The position numbers and the translations under genes were made by a program. This document shows positions 1 to 11,049 of a DNA stretch of 64,000 bases, piece by piece. Position 1 is the stretch's first letter. Every line of letters begins with the position of its first letter. Below the pieces are notes generated by a model. It searched no databases and was not told the origin of the DNA. It was given only the letters and a program-made list of their open reading frames with translations. The stretch is from Zanthoxylum bungeanum (Eukaryota > Streptophyta > Magnoliopsida > Sapindales > Rutaceae). The stretch covers positions 62,001 to 126,000 of the forward strand of contig SKCR01032778.1 in NCBI GenBank assembly GCA_019454045.1. The letters are read 5' to 3'.

Positions 1-270
1 GGGAAGTGAGTTTGTGAGCATGGAAGCTTGAACTTTGAGCTTCAATGGATCTACTCATGGCCGAATTTTGGAGATGCAAAGAAGTCCAAAACCGAGCAGC
101 CCCACTGTCAAGGAAGCCATTGCCGAGCTTGGAGGGAGCTTAAAAACGCATCTTGTTCTTCATCCATCAAAACCGAATCAATGTGAGTTGATTCCGCCAC
201 CTCCTTTGATGTGTTCATATGAATTTTTTATGCATGTTTGTGATCTTGTGGACTTGAATAACTTCCAACA
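1..270 (+). mobile_element. 5' LTR (partial) of copia element 1
   Basis: This is the 3' end of a long terminal repeat whose start lies before the window. Bases 1-270 recur almost exactly at 7812-8084. The repeat ends in TTCCAACA and is followed at once by an initiator-tRNA-Met type primer binding site, as expected of a 5' LTR. The matching 3' LTR (5931-8084) shows the full LTR is about 2.15 kb. The short open frame inside it is part of LTR sequence, and I see no reason to treat it as a gene. Confidence 0.88.
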
Positions 271-271
271 T

Positions 272-284
272 TGGTATCTAGAGC
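272..284 (+). other. Primer binding site of copia element 1
   Basis: TGGTATCTAGAGC lies one base after the LTR end. It matches the usual copia site TGGTATCAGAGC, complementary to initiator tRNA-Met, apart from one inserted base. It fixes the 5' LTR boundary and the plus orientation. Confidence 0.8.
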
Positions 285-3200
285 CATTGATGCATGAAAA
301 CCGAAATTAGGGTTCTTGGCAAATTTGGGGCTTTTTGATTTTGGCTTGATTCTGACAAATTGATTGTGTAAGAATGCTTATATATGATCTAATTTGAGAT
401 ATATGTAATCAATTTGACAAAAAATCATTGGATTGATTTTCCCCAATTTGCAAATTTTGGTCAAAACTTAATTTGGGTAAACTCGATTTAGGCATGATTT
501 GGTTGAATTGTTTGATGCATTATGCTTGAATGAGGTTGAATTGAAGTTGTGCATGATCAATTTCAAGAAAATTGGATTAGATCAATTTTCCCCAATTCTT
601 AGGTTGAATTTGAAACTTGAAATTGGGCAAAATGTGTTTAAGCATGTTTTTATTGAATTGGATGTTTAAGTATGCTTAGAACATGTTTAATTGAGATTGT
701 GTGTGGTCAATTTCATGAAATTGGATTGGATTCATTTTTCCCCAAATTGAAGGCTTGGCCGAAAATTGGAATAACCCTAATGTCTTGGTAATTTTGTTTT
801 GTTTGATCATTGGATGACTTAAAACAATTGGTTAATGTTGTTTTGAAGTTCAATTGGATTGAATTTTGATTTGGAACATTTTTCCCTTTTAAAGTGGCTT
901 GGCCGAATCTTTAAGGACATGAAATTCATTGTGATTTTGTTGTTTTAATTCATTGGATGAATTGAATTGATTTGGGAAATTATGATTTTGGACTCAATTG
1001 GATTGAAACCGAATCGAATTGAAAAACCCCTAATTGCCGAGACTTGAAAGCATGTTAATTGGGTTTGATTTTGATTGAATTGTGTTGGACACTATTTGGT
1101 TGTTAAAGTGCATGATCAATTAGGCTAATTGATATTTTAGAAATGTTAATTGGGTAATTGATTGTGTATTACACTTAGGTTAATTAATTGTGAAATTTGG
1201 AATTTTATAATTAATTAATTGGGCTTGATTTTGGAAATTGGGCTTGTTGGGTTGTAATTGGGCTTTTGGGCTTTGTTGTAACAAAGTTGGGTTTAGGCAA
1301 AATTGGTTGGATCCAATTAGGCCCAAAACCGAATCCAAAAGGTCCAATTATGACTTAATGGACCTTAATTATTTAATTGGGCCTAATGGGCCAAAATTAA
1401 TTTAAAGGCTTATGGGGTAACTCCCGGATTGGATTTTGGTTGTTCGGTTTGACCCGAGTTGACCAAAAGTCCACGCCTATAGAAATTAATTAAAAGCCCA
1501 TTGGACTTTAATTAAATAAAACATTAGATGTTAATCGGGCTTTGAGACCCGTTGCGATTAAATTTGGAATTTAAGTCGTAAAGGTTCGTTAATAAAAGTG
1601 TAATATTTAATTTAGAATTAAATAATGAATTAGAATTAAATACGTATTAAATTGGATTTAATTATGTAATTTAATTTAATTCGTAGAAATTGTACTTTGA
1701 GTACGTGTTCACAAACGAGTTTGACTCGAACAAAAATCAAATCTTTGTTTGAACATTGGATGATCACTAATATCAAGATTAATTAATTTGATTGATTGAT
1801 TGATAACATGCTTGTATGAATACATGGTTGTGATGTTTGAATAATGTATATCGGATGGATATTAGTCGGGTTGGGCGATTTTGGAAATTGTAATAAATTT
1901 GATTTATTAAATTGGACCTGCGTGTCCAGCCTTATCTCCTATTTCTTTGTATTCTCTTCTCACCTATTCCCCTCCATGTAAAAGAGGTTCTTTAGAAGTG
2001 TAGTGTAACGGGTAGAAGTAATACAAGTGCTAGCGGGAGAGAGAAAGTGAGAGATTTGATCTAGGATCAATGTAAAATATCCATCCGCATATCATTATTA
2101 TTTTATTTCATACTCGCTTTATTATGTGTTTAGAATGCATGCTTAAGGGTGTATGATGATGAGACCTTAACAAAGATAATTAAATTGGTAGCCAATTTGC
2201 ACGCGAAAAACCCTCGCTAAATATCATGCGTTTTTCCTTCCATTGAGTGATTCTTACTCAAGATCCGAGATTGGCAGGGGTTGTTGGCCAAAGTCAAGCC
2301 CTTGTCCATCAAAGATGTGTTTTAATCACGAGGCTTTGTTCCATATCGGTGTCGTGTCCAAGTTGTGGTTTGTTGGCCAAAGTCAAGACCACTTCTTGTC
2401 CATTGACATTGATTACGAAGCTTCCATGTCAATGGGTCCGCGCTTGACTGGAATCATTAGGTTTGTTGTGCCAAAGCCAAGGCCTAGTTGATTCAGAGGA
2501 AATAGGTTAGGGTATACATTCGATGTATAGGCATATATAAGATATATGTTTGGGACTTGGATGTCCACCTACTGGATCTAGGAGTTGGATGAGATCCAAT
2601 TGATCTTAGAGATCTACCTAGTTAATTATCATACAATTTGTTGGCCAAAGTCAAGATTGTGTGATATTTAACGGGATCCTAGCCCACTAGGAAACACGGT
2701 TTCCCGAGTACTCGACAGAGGGTTAGAGGCTCGACGAAAAATAGTGGGAGGCAAGAATTGAATTTGCAATACTCGTTCAATTACTCGCCATATGCGCTCA
2801 TTTAAATTATTTAGTCATTAGATTAAATGTTAGTTAGACTAATATTTAAATTGTTGTTTTAATAAACAGTTGGACTGTATTATATTGATTATATATAATT
2901 GGATTATATTAATCAATATATTTGAATTAATTAATTTCAGTTTACAGTTGATTTTATAATTGGATTATAGTAATCAATGTAATTGAGGTTAATTAATTTG
3001 GATTATATTTGATTATATAGTTGGACTATTATAATCATTATAATATATAAAGTACCACTAATCGTTGATTAAATAGTTGGACTATTGTAATCAAGATAAA
3101 ATTGAAAAGTTGGATATTTAAAATATAATCTAGGATTAAAATATTTTAAATAATTTAACTTTCAAATTGGGAATATATAATAAGTTACTTTATTTGATAA

Positions 3201-4190
3201 AATAACTCATTATACCTTTAGCCCAAAATTAAGCAAGATAAGTAGAGCATAAAATCTTTGGAAGATTTTTGTGATGATGACTTTAATGCTTAATTTAATA
3301 TACTTATAATAAATCTATCTTTAGATTTAAAAGTATTAAAATTGCAATTAATAATTCTTGGAGAATTAATTGACTATTCTAGTGGAGAAAAGTCAAAGTT
3401 TGCAATTGGGCATGTAGCACGAGGTGCACATTCCTTTCAATATTCTAAAAACCCAAGGCTTGGCCTAAGGTTCCTAAAATATTAAAAAGGATAATTGACA
3501 TATCCCAAAGTGACTACCATTTGGATATGGAAGACACGAAGGAATTAAAGAAAGGGCGAGGCTCTAACTTTAAAAATGTTTGTCTTAGTTATGTTCACAG
3601 CTAGTATTGAAATTAGATTTTAAATACTTAGTGTGGTACATAAAATATATGTGTTGATATTCAGAATCTGCTTTGAGCAGGATACTGACTTCAAGCTGAG
3701 ATTGCTCTGCGAATCGGAAACGGGACGAAAATCGCTGTTTCGACCGTAGATACCTAAGTTTAGGAACTACCCTTAGGGTATATGCTTGAATTAGGAACTG
3801 TTATAATGTAACTAGTTTGACTAGAGACATTATCTCTTTATCAGTGTTTAATCCGTTGCGGATAAAACCTTTATATTATAGAACACTGAGTGTTTTATTA
3901 TATAAAGATGATACTGAGATAAACACATTAGATGTGAATAACAGAATTTATATTTTGAATATATAATTAAAATCTCAAACATATAAATTGACAAATAAAT
4001 AGCTTAAATTGATTTGATCAATAGAGACTTATTCGTGGCATTGTTGTCTCGGACACAATTTAACGAGACTCGTATATCCACACTTTTGAAGAGTGGATAC
4101 TAGGACTGATTTGACTATTCAAATAAGGTCTGCGAATCTATTTTATTAGGTAAAGTACCTAAAATACTATTTACTTGGTAATAGTGTAAG
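285..4190 (+). mobile_element. Interior of copia element 1, largely non-coding
   Basis: About 3.9 kb between the PBS and the first recognisable pol remnant. I cannot identify a gag reading frame here. The first 2 kb is AT-rich with many near-repeats of CAATTTTCCCCAATT-like runs and GGGCC-containing segments. At 2240-2660 a phrase containing TTGTTGGCCAAAGTCAAG occurs three times. Either gag has decayed beyond recognition or the element is a derivative in which non-coding sequence replaced it. Small open frames at 2243-2491 overlap each other and show no family signature. Confidence 0.6.
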
Positions 4191-4600
4191 TGCCACCGAT
4201 CTATTAGCCCTATTCATGGTGAAGTTAGTGGGCCCATATCTAGCTAGGCTAGATGTGAACATGAATATTTCGTGACCTTAACGGATGTGGCATCACGTTA
4301 TGGTTATGTGTTTCTTTTGAAGAACACAAATCAGAAACTTTAAAGTTTCGACACGAAATACACAAACAGATCGGCTATAGCATTATTCCGCCACGGTAAG
4401 ACCGTAATGGAAAATACTTAAGCAGTAAGTTTCGTACATACATGAAAGAGTACGATATTCTTTCATATGAGGACTCCTCCCGAGACACGTCAGTTAGACG
4501 GTGTGTCCGAACGGATTAACAGAATCATGTTAGACATGATAAGGCTAATCACGAGTCACTCTGAGCTACTATTTCCTTCTAAAAGGATATGTATTATCAG
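4190..4600 (+). pseudogene. Copia integrase remnant (pol pseudogene)
   Basis: Conceptual translation in shifting plus-strand frames gives stretches typical of the copia integrase core. Around 4255-4330 is a run like YFVTLTDVASRYGYVFLLKN (the D-x-x-S-R-Y-G-Y-V segment), and around 4470-4580 a run containing DGVSERINRIMLDMIR followed by SHSEL, matching the usual N-G-V-S-E-R-R-N-R-T-L-L-D-M-V-R-S-M segment. Several frameshifts and stops break it, so no protein can be made. An antisense open frame at 4810-5247 downstream is a by-product of the decayed pol sequence. Confidence 0.78.
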
Positions 4601-5455
4601 TGCAAAACTTATTTAGAATAAGGTTCCATATAAATCTGTTTGACAGATATCATATTAGATATGAACGGGAAAGAAACTGGGTTTCTCATTCCTGACTATT
4701 TGGGCATGCTTGGCATATGTTTGGATGATACCGAACTAAAACCCAAATATGATAAGTGCCAATTGTAGGTCATCCTAGGGATACCATAAGTATTGTACTT
4801 AACACCTCACTAGAGAACAATTAGATTGTTGCTCTCCATGCGGTTTTCCCAAGAGGAATACCGATATGCAGTGGCAAGTGGGAGGATAATATAACTCGAT
4901 GAAAAATCGGAGTAATACTGTTCTAGGCACTGAATCTTAATGGAACATATATAGTTCATCAATGATGAAACTATACCATTAATCTTCGAATACACAAGAA
5001 CAAAGGAAGTGATACGAGGTATCGACTCCCTATTATGACAAAGTGTCATGAATCCGAAATATATCAATATGTTTGGATAGAAGCAAGCATAAGGTTCTTG
5101 GAACTGACGTTTTGACTCAAAACGAAATAATTCTTGTGTATATAAGGAGGTTAGTGGGAGAGGGCACTGACAATGAAATTCCCATAAAACAATCGGTGAA
5201 AGCTTGGCTTTCATAAGAAATTCTCCGTAGAATTCTGTGAGTAACAACCTTTATTCAAGGAATAAAGATCTGCTGGGCTAGATTTGGAGTTGGCAACACT
5301 CTCTGAGAAATTGTACATTTAAAATGTACTTGTATTGGTGTCTCATACGCTTTGAGCATATGGAGTCACAATCGGGTCAATCCAAGTGATAGTCACTGGA
5401 TTGAAGATTAAGAACATCTGTTAGTATCTGAGAGAACTAAAGATGTTGTCTTAAA
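4601..5455 (+). pseudogene. Presumed reverse transcriptase segment, unreadable
   Basis: By position this stretch between integrase and RNase H remnants should hold the copia reverse transcriptase. I could not read the usual YVDD-type motif in it, and only short polypeptide fragments resemble copia pol. The call rests on its place in the element and not on a motif. Confidence 0.4.
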
Positions 5456-5660
5456 CTATGGAGATGGAGAACTTGAAGTGACTGGGATCACTGCTGCAAG
5501 TTTCCAAACCGGTAAATACTGCGGTACTATACAGTTTGAATATCGGTGCAGTGAGCTGGAAATATTCCGAGCAAGATAACTGTTGCCGAATTAACAACAA
5601 ATGCGGATTATTGCTGCAGCTGAGGCAGCAATAGAAGCCATTTGGATCGATAATAAATCT
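5456..5660 (+). pseudogene. Copia RNase H remnant (end of pol)
   Basis: Three successive frames together spell the copia RNase H domain. They are YGDGELEVTGITAASFQTGK (about 5457-5516), then LNIGAVSWKYSEQD, then VAELTTNADY and IIAAAEAAIEAIWID (ending near 5660). These correspond to the usual GYTDASFQ, GGAVSWKSSKQ and STTEAEYIAASEAAKEA segments. The first acidic catalytic residue of the YTDA motif has been lost (reads ITAA), and at least two frameshifts plus a stop codon separate the pieces. It lies about 270 bases before the polypurine tract, the normal spacing for a copia element. Confidence 0.85.
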
Positions 5661-5918
5661 AATTAGATTAGATATAGTTCTGTTAGCAGCTGAGCTAGGC
5701 ATCAGCATAGGCTAAAGAATTAAAGGTCTCATCGACGATCCAGATATATACTTCTATATCATCTGATTCGTTCGGATCATACATCGTGGCGATGTGATGA
5801 TCGTGTAAATCGCGTCAGACGATAATTAAGCAAATCCGCTGACGAAAACCTTTCCTCAGCAATTTGAGCGAATTGTACATAGTTCGAGTGTTAGACACTC
5901 GAGTGACTGGCTATGTGC

Positions 5919-5930
5919 CAAGTGGGAGAT
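5919..5930 (+). other. Polypurine tract of copia element 1
   Basis: AAGTGGGAGAT directly precedes the TGTTGGA start of the 3' LTR. This is the characteristic plus-strand priming sequence of many plant copia elements. Confidence 0.85.
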
Positions 5931-8084
5931 TGTTGGATAATATGACCCATAGCGTCACTATTTGTACAGATCACGGTGTTGCTGTACAAATTAACTATGT
6001 GACAAGGAAATTGCACTCTCATCATTTGTGATTAGATCACCATAGATGTATAAATGAAGAGAGGTCCATATGATTAGTTCCTGGATTGAGATGATATGAG
6101 ACAGTATCAATCCCCGAAGGATTAATCATTAAATATCCCTAGCCGAAGTATTATCGAGACTGGACATCGATAATGCGGAATAGGCTAGTATTGCACTTGT
6201 GCGCGTTGTGAGGGCACAACGGCATAGTTCTCATATATATAAGTATTGGATACTTATGCAAGTGCGATAGGAGGTCGTGTTTCACCGATGGTACGGGAAA
6301 CAGCTTCGCTCTGGATAGACCCCTCGGAATCCCATTGGTATTATGACTATGTGTCTATGGGAGGCCGAATCGAGGTAGGTGTGTATAGTCTTAACCTGAG
6401 ACTTGCATCGCTAATACTTGCGATAATCGGTAGACTTTGGTCTTGGTGGTACAGGGCTTTAACCGGTTCTGTGTACACCGCTTCTGGGTTTATCAGGGAG
6501 TCGTAGTGTATTGGGTGTGATGTCGAGACGGAAGTGTCACTTCAGTCATATTGGAGTAGATGTCACGCAGGATATGGTACTAGTGCTCTTGAGTGTTGCG
6601 CAACCAATCGGGATATTGTGACCAGGTCATGTATATCCGATTATAGAGACTATGTTACCAAACATCCGACATGTGTTTCGGACGGGGCAGACACTTATCC
6701 AGCCCCAGCCCTAGCACGTGATTATCCGATACTGGGCCGATATACACAATACTACGGTATACTACGCTTGATACAGATCTATATATTCCTGTAAGAATAT
6801 TTCTGGAGAATTGGGTAGGCATGGCGTTTTGCTAGAGGCTAACCTTGTCTTGTAAATCGGTATAAACGTAGTACGAGGTACTTACGTGTTCGGATAGTCC
6901 GACGACCGTATTTACTGCCAACATATCCGGAGATCTCATGGGTCGGTTCCCGAAGATTCACCGATGACGTATTACTCGCACTTTGATTAATCTGGGATTA
7001 ATTAGAAGAGAGAGATAGAATTAATCTGGGATTAATTCGATGAGAGAGAAAATTAATCTGGGATTAATAGCGGAGATATTTTATCTCGGATAAAATATCG
7101 TTAAAGAGAGAGAACGATTAATTTGGAATTAATCGATAAATTAATATATTCGATATATTAATCGAAATTGGATTTTGACGCGGAATTAAAATTAGATTTT
7201 AATTCGGGCGAACGAATTAATTTAGAATTAATTCGTTAGCGACGTGAATAATGAATTCGCTAGGCGTAATCATTTAATTACGACGCGACGGAAAATTCGT
7301 TAATTTGGAATTAGCGAACCCGAGCCCGAGAGTGATTGCGAGCGCATTCGCATTTCGAATTCGAGCGCGGCTCGCGAGTCACATCAAGCGTCAAATCGTT
7401 TGTCACATCATGCGTCAAATCAATTGTCACTTTGAGTGATGTGACTTGACAACATGTCACTTTATTAAAGTGATGTGATATGACTTAAAGTAAAGTAGAT
7501 ATGATGTGTGAAAAGTAGAAAAGCATTATTAGACTTTTGCTTTTTACTTTTAAAATATTTGATAATGATTTATATATTTATTTTGTTTTTTGAAAATAAA
7601 ATTAAAATATATAAACTTATCATTTTCTCTCTCTCACATGCAAGGGCATACGGTTTCTTCATCTCCCTCTCTTTCTCTCCTTCACGATTTAGGCATCAGA
7701 CTTCTTCTTCTTCTTGTTGCGTTTTCTGCCGAGCAAATGGAGAAGAAAGATGACCATTTTTGTTGCTAAATCTTGTGCTAGCACACTCTAGGAGTGATAC
7801 AAAGGTGATAGGGAAGTGAGTTTGTGAGCATGGAAGCTTGAAACTTTGAGCTTCAATGGATCTACTCATGGCCGAATTTTGGAGATGCAAAGAAGTCCAA
7901 AACCGAGCAGCCCCACTGTCAAGGAAGCCATTGCCGAGCTTGGAGGGAGCTTAAAAACGCATCTTGTTCTTCATCCATCAAAACCGAATTCAATGTGAGT
8001 TGATTCCGCCACCTCCTTTGATGTGTTCATATGAATTGTTTTTATGCATGTTTGTGATCTTGTGGACTTGAATAAATTCCAACA
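5931..8084 (+). mobile_element. 3' LTR of copia element 1 (2154 bp)
   Basis: Starts TGTTGG after a polypurine tract and ends CCAACA, giving matched inverted termini. The last 270 bases repeat the window start. The length is unusually long for copia but within the range of large-LTR lineages. It contains a palindrome-rich array (6980-7330), CpG-rich segments near 7330-7400, and a T-rich stretch before the likely transcript start. Open frames at 6246-6794 show no family motif. The 5-bp TSD cannot be checked because the left flank is outside the window. Confidence 0.9.
6980..7330 (+). repeat. Array of short palindromes in the copia 1 LTR
   Basis: ATTAATCTGGGATTAAT occurs three times between 6985 and 7075, separated by GAGAGAGA-type spacers. 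It is followed by further inverted pairs such as a TTTTATC/GATAAAA pair and AATTAATTTAGAATTAATT. Each unit can fold on itself. Position within the LTR suggests U3, but the transcript start was not determined. Confidence 0.7.
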
Positions 8085-8483
8085 CGGGGACATCCCCCAT
8101 AGACTCATGTCGAGTCAAGTTGTAGACATGGATTACACATGTCGTATGACTTATATCTTCTTGGACTCATCAAGTCCAGTTGACCGGGGACATTCCCCAT
8201 GGACTCATGTCGAGTCAAGTTGTAGACATGCATTACACATGTCGTATGACTTATATCTTCCTGGATTCATCAGTCCAGTCGACCGGAGACATCCCCCATG
8301 GACTCATGTCGAGTCAAGTTGTAGACATGGATTACACATGTCGTATGACTTATATCTTCCTGGACTCATCAAAACCAGTTGACCGGGGACATCCCCAATT
8401 GACTCATGTCGAGTCAAGTTGTAGACATGGAATACACATGTTGCTTGACCTTCATCTGGTTCAATCGATTGGGTACTTCCCCA
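8085..8483 (+). repeat. Tandem repeat, about 100 bp x 4
   Basis: Units starting CGGGGACATCCCCCATGGAC begin at 8085, 8185, 8284 and 8384, so the period is 99-100 bp. They share ACTCATGTCGAGTCAAGTTG and ACACATGTCGTATGACTTAT. A degenerate fifth unit follows near 8471. Overlapping open frames through the array are products of the repetition. Confidence 0.9.
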
Positions 8484-9293
8484 AAGACTCCTGTAGAGTC
8501 AGGCTCATAACTTTACATTCGTTTAACCAATAGGCGGCATCAACACTCGAGTATGCCTACAAACTATGGCTTCGTCCCATGCGACACATACGTCAAGTAC
8601 TCTCCAAGCCAAGGACTCTTTGACTTAGAGAGTAGGGGACAAACTGTACGGGCCAAATTTGGGCCAAGGGCAATTTTGTCCTTTTACTCCGGGCCCAAGC
8701 TTCTACCTCAAAAGGAAGCCCCAATGTTTAAAGTGTATAGAGGCCCATGGATTCACAAACCCAGGCCCAATGAGATACCACGTGCTCGGAGCATAATCAG
8801 GGCTCACCCTCACATAACGCCCAGATTCATAAATGCAATTCACAACCCATCCGTTTCAGCCTACCAACAGACAACTGCACTAAATACCCCTCATAAAGTC
8901 ACGATCGTAACGGACCCCCAACGGACAAGAAATTAAGGAGCAGTAAATGGCCGAGCTCTCTTGGAAGCGTGTATATAAACGAAGACATGGAGAATAGAAA
9001 GGGGTTCCGACTTCTTGCATAACTCAAGATTACTCTCTCCATAGCTCCCTAAACCCCTCATTCACCGCCCTCACGGCATCTGACAGAGTCCAAGGTAGCG
9101 CACTTAACCTTGACCTATAATCTACCTCATCATTCGCTCATTTACTGACTTGGGCGTCGGAGTGTCTTCGGCACCCACCACACTGGTGGGCAGTACCTCC
9201 ACGCTCACCCTACTTCCCTTGTTTTGCAGGATCGCCAGTGCCCCCTTTACGAAATCTCAATTGTAGGCCTCGGTGAAAATCAGCGCCTACAGC
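8085..9293 (+). mobile_element. Partial gypsy-type LTR, interrupted by copia 1
   Basis: The sequence next to the copia 3' LTR looks like the right part of another LTR. It has a tandem array (8085-8483), a TATA-like TATATAAAC near 8971, a downstream segment containing TGACTTGGGCGTCGGAGTG at 9145-9165 (a phrase common at the R/U5 part of plant gypsy LTRs), and an end at GCGCCTACA. The left part is not present, so copia 1 probably inserted into it. I do not see a primer binding site after it, so it may be a solo LTR. The 127-codon open frame at 8553-8936 has no family motif. Confidence 0.55.
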
Positions 9294-9790
9294 TATTTTT
9301 GTAAATTATTAATAATTCATTCCGATTACTAGACAAAGTAAACACATTAATGGTAATACTACTTTATACCAATTATGATTCATACAGTTAAATAAACAAT
9401 TTATTATGATTTTGATTTACTATTCTCATTATAGCTCATTCTGATTTCATCTCATTCTTAAACGCACCATCAATATATGGTGCAAGAACCAAGTTCAAAT
9501 ACACATGAAGTTAGTTAGGATCCTTGAAGAAAAATATTATGAATATAAATGTCCATTAAAAAAATTAAAAATAAAATTTAATTCATTCGAGAGAACCTAG
9601 ACTTTCCAAATGTTGGTATGATGAGAGACCGACGATCTTTCAAAACAACTAATAAATTGTCATCTTAATTCTCTACTTATTTTATTGAATGCTCAATGAC
9701 ATGACATACATTCCAGATGAACGTAAATAATTAAATCTCATCTCATAATATTAATTAGGATAACATGTCTATAACATGATATTTTGAATT
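9294..9790. other. AT-rich stretch, no gene seen
   Basis: No open frame of note. The part from 9300 to 9480 read on the minus strand begins like a small MITE (GTGCGTTTAAGAATGAGATG and ATTGGTATAAAGTAGTATTA), but I could not find a matching inverted end or a TSD. Confidence 0.4.
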
Positions 9791-10109
9791 AGTTATTTAT
9801 TATCTTAACTATTAGTAATCAAAAGATAAATAATAAATAAATAAAATACAGACATCAAAACAAAAACAATAAATAAAATAAATAAAATTGTATATTCTAT
9901 TATAAAATAGAAGAAAATAAATACATTATAAAGCTGCAAGCTTTATTATCGAATGAATAAAATTACACGAGTTCATCTATATTTATAGAAAGGAGTTGGG
10001 GTGGGATAATTATTCTTAATCAATATGGAATAAGTTAAACGAATAATTATATAATCAATAAGGGATTAAAGTAGTGGGACCATATTATAAAGTATACAAG
10101 TTTATAACA
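9790..10109 (-). mobile_element. Probable 3' LTR of minus-strand copia 2
   Basis: On the minus strand an LTR-like sequence begins TGTTATAAACTTGTATAC at 10109, immediately after a purine tract (AAAAGGGAG, complement of 10110-10122) and after the pol remnant. Its far end is not certain; about 9790 is a guess from base composition. The TATA-like TATAAATATAG near 9977-9990 fits an LTR promoter. Confidence 0.55.
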
Positions 10110-10359
10110 CTCCCTTTTGGGCCCAACTACTTTAATCTCACACAATTTATTTGATCTCTAGATGTCAATAACATCGCCTCATTAAAACCTTGCTAGTAAA
10201 ACCCAACAGGATAAAACTTGGACGAAAGAAAAATAGTACAATATATTTTTATCTAACTGTAGTTCTTCATTTCAATGAATACGCTCACTTGATGAATTGC
10301 TCATTAGGATAATATACTAAGTCGATGCATGCCAGTGTTATGTATAAGCTTCTCAAAAG

Positions 10360-11049
10360 TTAATGTCAATAAATTTTTGGTAAATAAATTCGTAAAATTA
10401 TCAATGGAGCTATTTGTTTACTCCGCTGGAGCTCATGACTGTAGAAGAGCATTGGTGAGATGTGTTTGGTTATGTCTCCCTTGACGTACCCTTCTATAAT
10501 TTCTGCAATACATGCAGTATTATCTTTATATATTACTGTTGAAATATTTGTAACAAAGTTCAAGTTGCATGTGTTATTAATATAATGGATAAGTTACCTT
10601 AATTATATACGTTCTCTATTTGATTATCTGAGAAAGTGCTTTGTGAGGATCATAGAGGTGTCCTGCATTTGCATAACCAACAAGATCTGGATTTTGTATT
10701 AGTTCATTTGAATAGAATAATCCCAAGTTTTTTGTTCCAATGTCGTCGAATTGCTACAAAGTTAAATCTTACCAATAAATTTATTGAGAATGCAATGTAG
10801 ATCCAGTGCATTGAGCTAAATATAACAAGACATCAATTGCATTAAGATATGGTACTTCTGGAACAAGTATCTCTTCATCATCTTCTTTAAGACAGAATTG
10901 ATCATTTTTAGGATCGAGAGATCGAATAACCATGAAAGTACTTAACGAATGTGTATTATCCATATTGAAACGTTTTAAAATCTTCTCAACATAGACAGAC
11001 TAATGGATAAATACTCTGTTAGTTTTATGTTTGATCTATAAGTGCAGAC
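10360..11049 (-). pseudogene. Copia 2 pol remnant: end of RT and RNase H
   Basis: Two minus-strand frames carry typical late-pol segments. The one at 10366-10563 reads STVIYKDNTACIAEIIEGYV, then KGDITKHISP, the conserved RNase H end (E-D-N-x-A-C-I-x-Q). The one at 10781-10963 reads LSTFMVIRSLD, then EEILVPEVPYLNAIDVLLYL, the RT-RNase H connection that precedes the usual YLANCTRPDI. Frameshifts and a lost segment (10564-10780) separate them. The remaining RT lies at 13591-14735, beyond an LTR that inserted in the middle of the gene. Confidence 0.85.

Noticed and set aside
4810..5247. 145-codon minus-strand open frame
   Set aside because: It is antisense to the decayed pol region of a plus-strand copia element, and its translation has no family motif.
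8085..8483. Possible CRISPR-like array
   Set aside because: Units are contiguous 100-bp tandem repeats without unique spacers in a plant LTR; no cas genes.
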